Part shown: positions 17,293 to 25,544 of the stretch, piece after piece
Position numbering within the stretch: the stretch's first letter is position 1
Layout: the number at the start of each line of letters is the position of its first letter
Source of the DNA: an uncultured Eubacteriales bacterium
GTDB taxonomy: Bacteria; Bacillota; Clostridia; Oscillospirales; Acutalibacteraceae
Assembly: GCA_934675165.1 (NCBI GenBank)
Contig: CAKUPP010000008.1
Coordinates: forward strand, 1 to 49,899
Reading direction: 5' to 3'
DNA length: 49,899 nucleotides
Translations under genes and position numbers: made by a program
Notes under the pieces: generated by a model
What the model was told of the DNA's origin: nothing
Seen by the model: only the letters and a program-made list of their open reading frames with translations
Database searches by the model: none

Positions 17293-19191
17293 TTATTTAT
17301 CCTCTTTTAAAGTTACCATAAACGCATATTTCTTATATTTATCGCCAACTTTAACGTACTTAAGTTGATAGTTATCACTCTTAGCATCGTCTTCCTCATT
17401 TTCATCTATATCTACCAAATCATAGTCTAATAACATCGATTTTCCTTTTACTTTACTAAAGCCTAAATCGCTTATCTTTTCTGATATAGCAGTTGCAGCT
17501 GCATCATGTAAGTTATCACAATATCTCGCATGTTCATCACTGATAACACAGCGCTGTGCCATATTTTTAATAGATTTATGGTTAGTTACTAACTTAACCT
17601 CTCCGTTTCCTTCTTTTCCAAATATATTCGCTAAATCCTTTAATATTTGAGCTTTAACGATTTCAATGTAATCAGCTTCAGGTATATTTTGGAATTCTAT
17701 AATTTTAAGACGATTGGTAAAACTCTTATCATGATAAATATAGTGTAATGCGGTATCATCTTTTTCGACTTCTGAATTTGCTCCTTTGATATTGAGAGAA
17801 GCCTTAGTTTCATTTGACGTAAGTATAAATGTTATGCCCGAACAATCTAATTCCTGACCTGCCACTCTCACAATACCTTGATCTATTGCACCTCTAAAAA
17901 ATTCATCCAAACAATTTGTAGAGCCAACTCCTTGCATAGCATATGGTAAACTACTTCTTGCTTTGATGGCTTCTTGTTCTTTTTCTAAAATTTTATCATA
18001 TTCATCTATAATAACTACTCCATTAGGGTTGTTTTTAATGTACTTAAACAAACTACTATTTTCTTTTTTATTACTACCGTCTCCCCAAGAAAATAAATCG
18101 CTACTTTTAGGTGCAAAAAGTTGATCTATTATAGAACGGCTGCTCCCAGAATCTACCGCTTGCGCTGACATTTGATAATAATTGTTGTTTGAGCTCAGTA
18201 TATTATTTTCTGCAAGACCTTTGGCCATAAAAGATTTACCTATACCGGAAGGCCCAATGAAATAAAGAACTGTACTATGCTTGTCTTTTTTGGTTTCTGT
18301 ATTATTCTTTGAAAGAATTATTCCATTAACAACAGATTTGAGTTGTTCTTTCGCTTTATGTTGCCCTTTTACTTTATTGAAAAGAGCCTCTAAATTTTTC
18401 CTTCCTTCTTCAGGAGTTACAGGCAACTTATCTCGATTTGAATACGAAGCAATAAATTCTTTAATAAAACTCCCCATACTAAGCATTGCATATGGAATTT
18501 TCTGAATTTTGTTCAAAACATCTCCAGCATTTGCCATCAAGCCAAACACAGTACTCACTGCTCCACCAGCTACAAGAGCACTTGCAGCAGCCCACTTGAC
18601 AGGACTCGGCACACATGAAGCAGCTACATCTTCTATTTTCTTTTTACAACCGTCTACTGTACAAGATTCTTTTTCCGGATCATCGGCCTCTTTAACTCCT
18701 CCACCGACTGGTTCATTTTCATTTTCATTTTCGTGTTTATTATGCATTTTATAAAAAATACACGCTGCCGCAATAGCAATAACCGCAGCACTAACAATCC
18801 CGCCAACTATAATCTTACCTTTGTGGCGTTGAAAAAAAGTCTCTCTTTTCTTCGTTTTTGTGTTATCATTTTTCGGAATATCTGAGGGGACTTCATACTC
18901 ATTTTGGGGACGCTCTTCATTACCGGATTTTTTGTCATCAGATTCTTCTTCTTTTTTAGAATCCTCTCCACCAGATTCTTTTTCCTTATTTTCCTCATTA
19001 AAATTTTCTTTCTCAACTTCTTTAGAATTTTCTACATCAGTATCAGATTTTTTATTTTCTTCACTAACCATTTCAGAAATTTGAACATTCTGGTTATTAA
19101 CAATTTCTTTTATATCTTCGGCACTCACATTTGATAAATTTGGAAACAACGTAAGCACAGCCAATGTACCGGCCAAAATTTTTTTTGTCAT
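17293..19191 (-). CDS. Exported or membrane-bound AAA+ ATPase (ClpB D2/torsin-like)
   Basis: The 632-residue protein has, in order: a signal peptide (1-24, ending NVSAED); a very acidic, low-complexity stretch of Glu/Lys/Asn/Ser (about 25-115); a membrane helix (about 125-147); an Asn/Glu linker; a second hydrophobic segment (about 199-223); and an AAA+ domain from about 275. The ATPase motifs are intact: Walker A GPSGIGKS (313-320), Walker B VVIIDEYDK (392-400), sensor-1 ITFILTSNE, and an Arg-finger-like FTNRLKII. The domain is nearest in pattern to the second domain of Clp ATPases and to torsins. If the signal is cleaved and both helices span the membrane, the ATPase lies outside the cell; if only the first does, it is cytoplasmic. 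Two promoters precede it and a terminator follows. Confidence 0.75.
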   Translation of the reverse strand: MTKKILAGTLAVLTLFPNLSNVSAEDIKEIVNNQNVQISEMVSEENKKSDTDVENSKEVEKENFNEENKEKESGGEDSKKEEESDDKKSGNEERPQNEYEVPSDIPKNDNTKTKKRETFFQRHKGKIIVGGIVSAAVIAIAAACIFYKMHNKHENENENEPVGGGVKEADDPEKESCTVDGCKKKIEDVAASCVPSPVKWAAASALVAGGAVSTVFGLMANAGDVLNKIQKIPYAMLSMGSFIKEFIASYSNRDKLPVTPEEGRKNLEALFNKVKGQHKAKEQLKSVVNGIILSKNNTETKKDKHSTVLYFIGPSGIGKSFMAKGLAENNILSSNNNYYQMSAQAVDSGSSRSIIDQLFAPKSSDLFSWGDGSNKKENSSLFKYIKNNPNGVVIIDEYDKILEKEQEAIKARSSLPYAMQGVGSTNCLDEFFRGAIDQGIVRVAGQELDCSGITFILTSNETKASLNIKGANSEVEKDDTALHYIYHDKSFTNRLKIIEFQNIPEADYIEIVKAQILKDLANIFGKEGNGEVKLVTNHKSIKNMAQRCVISDEHARYCDNLHDAAATAISEKISDLGFSKVKGKSMLLDYDLVDIDENEEDDAKSDNYQLKYVKVGDKYKKYAFMVTLKEDK

Positions 19192-19225
19192 TATTTTTTC
19201 AATCCTCCCAAACTTTTATGTTTAT

Positions 19226-19254
19226 ATTATAACATGTTATGTGTTTAAAATCAA
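19226..19254 (-). promoter_or_regulatory. Proximal promoter for the AAA+ gene
   Basis: TTGATT (19249-19254) and a perfect TATAAT (19226-19231) are 17 bases apart on the minus strand, 35 bases before the start codon. The sequence around it (aacatgttat) is partly palindromic. Confidence 0.65.
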
Positions 19255-19323
19255 TGATATTTTTTCTTTATTTTAACTTTTATTTAATTATATGCCACGC
19301 TTGAATAACAATTTATATTTGTT

Positions 19324-19352
19324 ATTATAACATATTTTCTTTTAAAATTCAA
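19324..19352 (-). promoter_or_regulatory. Distal promoter for the AAA+ gene
   Basis: TTGAAT (19347-19352) and a perfect TATAAT (19324-19329) are 17 bases apart on the minus strand, 98 bases upstream of the proximal promoter and with similar flanks (aTGTTATAAt). Confidence 0.55.
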
Positions 19353-19790
19353 TTTACTTTTTACTTGTTTTTAATCACATTAATTTCCATTTTTGTAACA
19401 TTTTTTGTACGATTTAAACACTTTATTTCAATTTAATAAAAACTCTAAAACTTTGTTGCTGAAATTCACTTTATAATACAAGACAGTTTTTTTATCTAAA
19501 AATCACTTATGACAAGTGTTTTTACAAAACTTTATTATAAGAAAACTATTTAAGTTAATGCAAAACATATCAAAGATTATTTTTAGTGTGTCCTTTTACA
19601 TTATTGAAAAAATTTAAATCAGTTGTGCGTTTTTTGTTAACTCATCAATTTATATACAACAGTATCCATAAATCTTTAAACTTTAAATTAAGTTTTGTAA
19701 ACCGAAGCTTATTTTAAAAAATATTTTGTAACCAAAATAAGCTTATGGAAATAGTATGTTAGTGTAAACATTAAAAGGAGGAATTCATAC
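19353..19790. other. Non-coding AT-rich gap with a hairpin before the Cys-rich gene
   Basis: No open frame or RNA gene is recognisable over 19353-19700. At 19705-19744 AAGCTTATTTT pairs perfectly with AAAATAAGCTT around an 18-base loop, ending about 30 bases before the AAAGGAGG ribosome site of the small gene at 19791. There is no T-run after it, so it is more likely a leader element or operator than a terminator. Confidence 0.5.
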
Positions 19791-19928
19791 ATGTGTAATA
19801 ATCTTTTTGGCGGAAATAATTGCTGCTTTATAATTGTACTTATTTTAATAATTTTATGCTGCTGTGGCAACGATGACAGTTGTGGATGCGGCTGCGGTAA
19901 CGGCTGTGGATGCGGCTGCGGAGGCTGA
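19791..19928 (+). CDS. 45-residue Cys/Gly-rich membrane peptide
   Basis: An ATG at 19791 with a near-perfect AAAGGAGGAATT ribosome site opens a short frame ending in TGA at 19928. The peptide begins MCNNLFGGNNCC, crosses the membrane with FIIVLILIILCCC, and ends in a tail of alternating Cys and Gly (CGCGCGNGCGCGCGG after GNDDS). Thirteen of 45 residues are Cys. It is too short for usual ORF cut-offs, but the ribosome site, the hydrophobic core and the terminator right after it make it convincing. Similar short CGCG-tailed peptides occur in clostridia, with names such as chorion-class high-cysteine protein and no known role. Metal binding or a spore/envelope role is a guess. Confidence 0.75.
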   Translation: MCNNLFGGNNCCFIIVLILIILCCCGNDDSCGCGCGNGCGCGCGG

Positions 19929-19941
19929 TTAAAAAACACAT

Positions 19942-19986
19942 AAAAAAATCCGAGATTTGCTTTAATTAGCAAGCCTCGGATTTTTT
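19942..19986. terminator. Bidirectional terminator
   Basis: AAATCCGAG pairs with CTCGGATTT, extended by TTTGC/GCAAG, with T-runs on both strands. It serves the small Cys-rich gene (+) and the convergent gene at 20009 (-). Confidence 0.85.
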
Positions 19987-20008
19987 GTTTATCAATATAC
20001 TCAATTTT

Positions 20009-20659
20009 TTATATTATAACTGAATCGCTATAATTTTTACTATTGTCCGTACAGAAAGATTCCAAATCTTGCATAGACTTTGCAAGTGCAGGACTTTGAG
20101 GCCCCATTATTCTTGTGCAATTAAAACTGGCACTTCTAAGTCTCATAATTTTACTATGAAAATCTTTATCATAAAAATCACTCGGGAGCTTACTATGAAC
20201 ATCAATCGGCAGACATCCAGAAATTTTATCTAGATCTTCGTTGCACTCACGTAAATTAGACTGAAGCGTCTTTACACGATTAAGCTTGTCATCTGTACTC
20301 ATAGCATAACTGTAAATTGTACTTATTTTATCCGTAAACTTAGTCATATTCTTTACAATTTCTAAAATTTTTTCTGCACACTTAGAATTTCTCTCTTTAT
20401 AATCTTCCGTGTCACCTATTCTTTTTAATTCTTTGAAATTTTTCTCAAAATTTTCAAACGTACCTTCAATGTCAGCTGCTGTACTCGTTTCGTCACTTAA
20501 TTGCGTTGAGCCTATATCTTCTGTGTTTATTTTGACCACACCAGAATTTGTCATGTAATCTTCAATTTTTCCAAACAGTTTTAAATAGTACTCGTAAATT
20601 TTTTTTAACCCAACTTCTCTAACAGTTGGATTTACGGGTCTGTAATATTTTATTGTCAT
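20009..20659 (-). CDS. Hypothetical helical protein
   Basis: The product is a 216-residue soluble protein with no signal or membrane helix. It is mostly predicted helix with coiled-coil character (FENFEKNFKELKRIGD; LQSNLRECNEDLDKISG). The N-terminus, KYYRPVNPTVREVGLKKIYE, is the most distinctive stretch. I recognise no family or catalytic motif. The helical-bundle look is reminiscent of small secreted or scaffold proteins, but that is only an impression. It has a good ribosome site (GAGGGAG), its own promoter and a terminator, so it is a single-gene unit. It sits beside the AAA+ and Cys-rich genes in a run of lineage-specific genes between tyrS and the cell-wall operon. Confidence 0.6.
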   Translation of the reverse strand: MTIKYYRPVNPTVREVGLKKIYEYYLKLFGKIEDYMTNSGVVKINTEDIGSTQLSDETSTAADIEGTFENFEKNFKELKRIGDTEDYKERNSKCAEKILEIVKNMTKFTDKISTIYSYAMSTDDKLNRVKTLQSNLRECNEDLDKISGCLPIDVHSKLPSDFYDKDFHSKIMRLRSASFNCTRIMGPQSPALAKSMQDLESFCTDNSKNYSDSVII

Positions 20660-20695
20660 TCTTTAGCTCCCTCTTTTGCTAAAATATTTTCTTAA

Positions 20696-20724
20696 ATTTT
20701 AACATTTTATAATATGCAATTCAA
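20696..20724 (-). promoter_or_regulatory. Promoter for the gene at 20009-20659
   Basis: TTGAAT (20719-20724) and TAAAAT (20696-20701) are 17 bases apart on the minus strand, 37 bases before the start codon. Confidence 0.55.
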
Positions 20725-20796
20725 GCTTTTCGCAAAAATTTAATCTTAACAAAACACTATTCACTTTATAATTTTATTTTTTTAGTCTGTAATATC

Positions 20797-20825
20797 TTGT
20801 TTCGCAATAAAATAAGTATTAAAAT
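20797..20825 (+). promoter_or_regulatory. Promoter for the cell-wall operon
   Basis: TTGTTT (20797-20802) and TAAAAT (20820-20825) are 17 bases apart, about 60 bases before the ftsI start. It diverges from the promoter at 20696-20724. Confidence 0.5.
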
Positions 20826-20885
20826 ATATATTATAGAAAGAATATTAACACAATTGTACTTAAAAATAATCGGGGTGTGAAAAAC

Positions 20886-23108
20886 TTGTCAAAAGGAACT
20901 ACAATAAGAATGTGGAGAAGATCGTTAATTGTATTGGGATTATTGGTGTTTGTGGGATTTTCTCTGCTAATCTTTAGATTAATAAAATTGCAATTCGTAC
21001 AGGGAGAATTTCTTCAACAAATGGCATCTGAACAACAACTTGCTGACACAAAAATAAGCGCCAGACGTGGAACTATTTTTGACAGAAACATGAAACCGTT
21101 AGCACAAAGTGCTACTGTATGGACAGTGGTACTAGAACCTGCGTACATATCCAGCGAAGAAAAACGCGAAACAATATGCACTGGAATGAGTGAAATATTA
21201 GGCATAGAAAAAGAAAAAATCAAAGATCTCACAAAAAAGAAATCTTGTTACACTATACTCAAAAAAAAGGTAAACAGCGAAATCAAAGACAAAATTGTAG
21301 AATTTAAATCTAAAAATAAAATTTCAAGCGGAGTTCGTCTTATTGAAGACTACAAAAGATTTTATCCCTATGGTAAATTTGCAGCTCCAGTACTCGGATT
21401 TACCGGAGCTGATAGCCAAGGTCTTGCTGGAATTGAAGCATATTATGACAAAATTTTAAAAGGTGAACCAGGTAGGATTGTAACGGCAAAAAATGCAATT
21501 GGAACAGAAATGCCATTTGATTATGAACAACTTGTAGATGCAAAACCCGGTAGTAGTTTAAAACTTTGTATAGACGAAACAATACAACATTTAATGGAAA
21601 AAAGTTTGGAAGAAGGCGTCATAAATCATAAAGTAAAAAATCGAGCAGCAGCCATTGCCATGGACGTGAAAACTGGAGAAATTTTAGGAATGGCAATAAA
21701 AGGGGATTTTGACCCAAATGAACCATTTAAAATTGCAGATCCTCAAGAAGAAACTCAAATTGAGTCATTACCAGAAGAAGAAAAACAAAAAGCAAAAAAT
21801 GAAGCTTTGAGTAAGCAATGGAGGAATAAAGCAGTAAGTGATACCTATTACCCCGGCTCTGTTTTTAAAATGGTAACTGCATCAATGGGGCTTGAACTGG
21901 ATGTTGTAAATGAACAATCCACATTTACATGCACAGGATCCATAAAACCATGTGAAGGTGCGCAATCTATACGTTGTCATAAAAGAAGTGGCCACGGAAC
22001 ACAAAATTTTACACAAGCGCTTTGCCACTCATGCAACCCTGCATTTATAATGTTGGGGCAACGCATTGGCACTGAACATTTTTTTGAATTTTACAAAGCT
22101 TTTGGATTTCATAATAAAACAGGGATCGACCTTCCCGGTGAATCAACAGATTTATTTTTCAATGCAGATGGCAAGATGACTCTTACAGATCTTGCAGTTG
22201 CATCTATGGGTCAAAATTTTGGAATAACTCCCATTCAAATGATCACTGCCGCTGCCGCAATAGCAAACGGAGGATATCTCGTAAAACCTCACGTAGTAAA
22301 AGAAATTTTAGATGAAGAAGGCAACATAATAAAATCAATAGAACCAACAATAAAAAGGAGAGTCATCTCAGAAAAAACAGCTAAACGGGTAACTGAAATG
22401 CTACACGAAAATGCTGTAAGTGGAGCAGCAAGAAATGCGTACGTCCCGGGATATAGAGTAGCTGGAAAAACAGGAACTTCAGAAAAAATAGGACTTAGCA
22501 CGCCAGGAAAAAAAGATTATATTTCTTCATTTTGCGGATTTGCTCCCGCCGATAATCCAAAAATTGCAATGCTCGTATTTTTTGATACTCCTCAAGGTGA
22601 ATACTATTATGGAAATGCTGTTGCAGCACCAATGTTTGCACAGTCTATGCAAAACATTCTTCCATATATGGGAATCGAAAAAATATACACCGAAGAAGAA
22701 CAAAAAAAGCTTGAATGCAATGTTCCTGATGTAAAAGGCAAAAATATTGCAGAGGCTAAAAAAATTATTTCAGACTCTTCTTTAAAACAAACCATAATCG
22801 GAAACGGCGATACCATAATTTCTCAAACACCAAATCCTTCTGAAAGTGTATCTCAGGGCGCAACAATTGTGCTTTACACCGATAAAGAAAGCAAATCAAT
22901 TTCTGTAAAAGTGCCCAAACTTATTGGACTTTCTATTTTTGAAGCAAACAGAGCAATTTTATCTGCTAATTTGAACATCAAAATATCAGGCCCAAATCTC
23001 ACAAACGGAAATGTTGTTTCTGCAACACAAAGTATTCCAGAAGGGACAGAAGTTCCACCTGGTACTGTAATAACCGTTGGATTTATACACAAAGATAAAA
23101 TAACATGA
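20886..23108 (+). CDS. ftsI: Class B penicillin-binding transpeptidase with two PASTA domains (FtsI/SpoVD type)
   Basis: This is a septal or spore-cortex peptidoglycan cross-linking enzyme. A short cytoplasmic tail and one membrane helix (about 10-32) lead into the dimerisation domain (RRGTIFDRN). The transpeptidase domain has SVFK (Ser325, Lys328), SCN (382-384) and KTG (528-530). Two C-terminal PASTA repeats begin at VPDVKGKNIAEAKK and VPKLIGLSIFEANR, as in SpoVD and PBP2x. The start is probably TTG at 20886, eight bases after GGGGTG; a GTG at 20877 overlaps that site. Whether it acts in division or sporulation cannot be decided, since it is the only class B enzyme seen here. It is first in a unit with mraY, ftsW and murG. 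Confidence 0.93.
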   Translation: MSKGTTIRMWRRSLIVLGLLVFVGFSLLIFRLIKLQFVQGEFLQQMASEQQLADTKISARRGTIFDRNMKPLAQSATVWTVVLEPAYISSEEKRETICTGMSEILGIEKEKIKDLTKKKSCYTILKKKVNSEIKDKIVEFKSKNKISSGVRLIEDYKRFYPYGKFAAPVLGFTGADSQGLAGIEAYYDKILKGEPGRIVTAKNAIGTEMPFDYEQLVDAKPGSSLKLCIDETIQHLMEKSLEEGVINHKVKNRAAAIAMDVKTGEILGMAIKGDFDPNEPFKIADPQEETQIESLPEEEKQKAKNEALSKQWRNKAVSDTYYPGSVFKMVTASMGLELDVVNEQSTFTCTGSIKPCEGAQSIRCHKRSGHGTQNFTQALCHSCNPAFIMLGQRIGTEHFFEFYKAFGFHNKTGIDLPGESTDLFFNADGKMTLTDLAVASMGQNFGITPIQMITAAAAIANGGYLVKPHVVKEILDEEGNIIKSIEPTIKRRVISEKTAKRVTEMLHENAVSGAARNAYVPGYRVAGKTGTSEKIGLSTPGKKDYISSFCGFAPADNPKIAMLVFFDTPQGEYYYGNAVAAPMFAQSMQNILPYMGIEKIYTEEEQKKLECNVPDVKGKNIAEAKKIISDSSLKQTIIGNGDTIISQTPNPSESVSQGATIVLYTDKESKSISVKVPKLIGLSIFEANRAILSANLNIKISGPNLTNGNVVSATQSIPEGTEVPPGTVITVGFIHKDKIT

Positions 23109-23189
23109 TATAAAATTAAAAAATTTTAAATATAATATAATTCATAAATAAAGAATTAAGGAAAATAATAAAACGGAGGCGTATTAATC

Positions 23190-24233
23190 TTGAACAGCTA
23201 TGCAATTTCAGCCATCAGTGCCATAATTATATCATTCTTTATAACATTGTTACTTGGAAAATTTTTAATACCGTACTTACACAAATTAAAGTATGGCCAA
23301 ACTATTTTAGAAATAGGGCCTTCATGGCATAAAAACAAACAAGGAACTCCAACAATGGGTGGAGTAATGTTTATAGTAGGCATATTAGTTTCCACTATAA
23401 TTTGCGTACCGCTTTACTATAAAATATCAGAATTTTACGGAGTTTTTGCAAAAGAAACGCCACTAATGATAATCAAAATATTTGCAGGCCTTGGCATGGC
23501 TGTAATAAATGGTCTCATAGGAACAATTGATGATTACGTGAAAATAAGTAAAAAACAAAACAAAGGCCTTACACCAAAACAAAAACTTATTTTACAATTC
23601 TCCTCGGTAGGATGTTACCTTTTAGCTATTCATTTTGTTAACCAAGCAAACAATGGGCCAAGTTTAACAACAATAAAGTTTCCTTTTTACGGAAATGTTG
23701 ATGTAGGCTTATTTTATTACTTAATCTGTGCATTGATAGTGGTAGGAATTATAAATGCAGCAAATCTTACAGATGGAATAGATGGCCTTGGTGCTTCTGT
23801 AACGTTTTTTGTTGCTTTGTTTTGCATGATAATTTTAAATTTTTTAAATATGTTCGGACTAAGCATAGAGGCTGCTGCTTTGGCTGGAGGGTGCCTTGGA
23901 TTTTTGTTCTGGAACTTTCACCCTGCAAAAGTATTCATGGGCGATACCGGATCATTGTTTTTAGGAGCAATGGTTTGCGCATTGTGCCTCGGAGGAGGTT
24001 TAATTTTCCCGCTTATCATATTATCTGGTGTGTATATATCTGAAATGTTCTCAGTTATCTTGCAAGTTATATATTTTAAAATTACACACGGAAAAAGATT
24101 ATTCAAAATGAGCCCCATACATCATCACTTTGAAATGTGTGGATGGAGCGAAACAAAAATTTGCACTGTTTTTAGCATTGTGACAATAATCTTGGGAATC
24201 ATTTCAGCCATAATAGTAAAATATGGTATGTAA
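23190..24233 (+). CDS. mraY: Phospho-N-acetylmuramoyl-pentapeptide transferase MraY
   Basis: MraY moves phospho-MurNAc-pentapeptide from UDP onto undecaprenyl phosphate, making lipid I at the inner face of the membrane. The 347-residue protein has about ten membrane helices. Its signatures are GTPTMGG (in the KNKQGTPTMGGVMF block), GTIDDYVK with the paired Asp, NLTDGIDGL, FMGDTGS and the histidine motif SPIHHHFE. The start is TTG at 23190, ten bases after GGAGG. It lies 81 bases after ftsI. In full dcw clusters murE and murF precede it and murD follows; here none of them does. Confidence 0.97.
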   Translation: MNSYAISAISAIIISFFITLLLGKFLIPYLHKLKYGQTILEIGPSWHKNKQGTPTMGGVMFIVGILVSTIICVPLYYKISEFYGVFAKETPLMIIKIFAGLGMAVINGLIGTIDDYVKISKKQNKGLTPKQKLILQFSSVGCYLLAIHFVNQANNGPSLTTIKFPFYGNVDVGLFYYLICALIVVGIINAANLTDGIDGLGASVTFFVALFCMIILNFLNMFGLSIEAAALAGGCLGFLFWNFHPAKVFMGDTGSLFLGAMVCALCLGGGLIFPLIILSGVYISEMFSVILQVIYFKITHGKRLFKMSPIHHHFEMCGWSETKICTVFSIVTIILGIISAIIVKYGM

Positions 24234-24260
24234 AATATATTTACAAAAAAGGAGATAAAA

Positions 24261-25520
24261 ATGAGGCATAAACGAGTTAGATCAAAGTCTTTTCGTCATT
24301 CTCGAGGATATGAAATATCCAATAGTACAAATAATGAAAAAAAAGTCAAAAAGCCGAAGAGAAAATCACCAAAATCAGTAAAAGAATTCTTATCTAATTT
24401 TAAAATAATATCTATAAAATCGGGAATAGACATACCATTTTTATTTTTAGTCCTAACAATATTAGTTATAGGCCTTATTATGATGTTTTCAGCAAGTTAT
24501 CCGAACGCATTTTTTTTACACAAAGGGGATAGCCTATATTTTATAAAAAACCAAGTTATTTTTGCTATTTTTGGAGTAATTGGAATGCTGGCTGTTTCGT
24601 GTGTAGATTACAATTATTTTCACAAATGGGCTGTACCGATTTTAGGAGTCTCTTTCATTTTGCTTATAGCAGTTTTAGTAATGCCTCCAATAAATGGAGT
24701 GCACAGGTGGATTCAACTCGGTACATTTAGTTTTCAAGCATCTGAAATTACTAAATTTGCCATAGTCGTTTCCTTTGCACATTTTATAAACTTAAATTTC
24801 AATCGTATGAATACGTTTAAGTACGGTATTTTACCATACATGATAATATTAGCTCCAACAATTATACTTTTGGCACTGGAACCACATATTTCTTGCTCCG
24901 CAATAGTGATATTACTTGCTGCAGGAATGCTTTTCATAGGTGGTGTAAAATTAAGATGGTTTGGAATGGTAATAGGTGCAATAGCTTCTGCACTTTTGTA
25001 TTTGGTTTTGTTTACAGACAAATTAACGTATGCGAATCACCGTATCGCTGGATGGTTTGATCCTTTTTCACCTGCAGCAGGAGTTGATACATGGCAAACA
25101 CGTCAAGGATTATATGCGATTGGATCTGGTGGCTTGCTTGGATTAGGCTTAGGAGGTTCGCGCCAAAAATATTTATTTATCCCTGAACCACAAAACGATT
25201 TCATATTTGCCGTTGTGTGTGAAGAATTGGGTTTTATAGGAGCAGTTATAATACTTGTCTTATTCGCTCTTTTGGTTTGGAGAGGAATGATTATTTCCAT
25301 GAGAGCACGAGATAAGTTTGGTTCATTACTCGGAATAGGTCTTACAGCACAAGTAGGGTTACAAGTAATTTTAAATATTGCAGTTGTAACAAACACAATA
25401 CCAAACACAGGTATCAGTTTACCGTTTTTTAGTTATGGCGGAACATCTCTTTTGATGCTTTTGGCACAGATGGGCATAATACTCTCTATATCAAGAACAG
25501 CAAGACTTGAAAAAAGTTAA
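24261..25520 (+). CDS. ftsW: SEDS-family glycosyltransferase FtsW/SpoVE
   Basis: This is a lipid II polymerase of the SEDS family that works with the class B penicillin-binding protein encoded two genes upstream. A basic cytoplasmic tail of about 55 residues (KKVKKPKRKSPKSVKEF) precedes about ten membrane helices. Family marks include VNGVHRWI-like PPINGVHRWIQLG, the segment SFQASEITKFAIV with the catalytic-region Glu, the extracellular loop AGWFDPFSP, and GLSLPF-like NTGISLPFFSYGG near the end. The ATG at 24261 follows AAAGGAG. SpoVE and FtsW cannot be told apart by sequence alone; the neighbouring murG is common to both contexts. Confidence 0.93.
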   Translation: MRHKRVRSKSFRHSRGYEISNSTNNEKKVKKPKRKSPKSVKEFLSNFKIISIKSGIDIPFLFLVLTILVIGLIMMFSASYPNAFFLHKGDSLYFIKNQVIFAIFGVIGMLAVSCVDYNYFHKWAVPILGVSFILLIAVLVMPPINGVHRWIQLGTFSFQASEITKFAIVVSFAHFINLNFNRMNTFKYGILPYMIILAPTIILLALEPHISCSAIVILLAAGMLFIGGVKLRWFGMVIGAIASALLYLVLFTDKLTYANHRIAGWFDPFSPAAGVDTWQTRQGLYAIGSGGLLGLGLGGSRQKYLFIPEPQNDFIFAVVCEELGFIGAVIILVLFALLVWRGMIISMRARDKFGSLLGIGLTAQVGLQVILNIAVVTNTIPNTGISLPFFSYGGTSLLMLLAQMGIILSISRTARLEKS

Positions 25521-25544
25521 ATCATATTTTTGGAGGAAAAAAAT

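Noticed and set aside
18281..19134. Overlapping Ser/Phe-rich frames opposite the AAA+ gene's acidic region
   Set aside because: Low-complexity Glu/Lys codons give long open antisense frames by composition alone.
19705..19744. Hairpin as a terminator
   Set aside because: Perfect stem but no T-run on either strand and no gene ending just before it.
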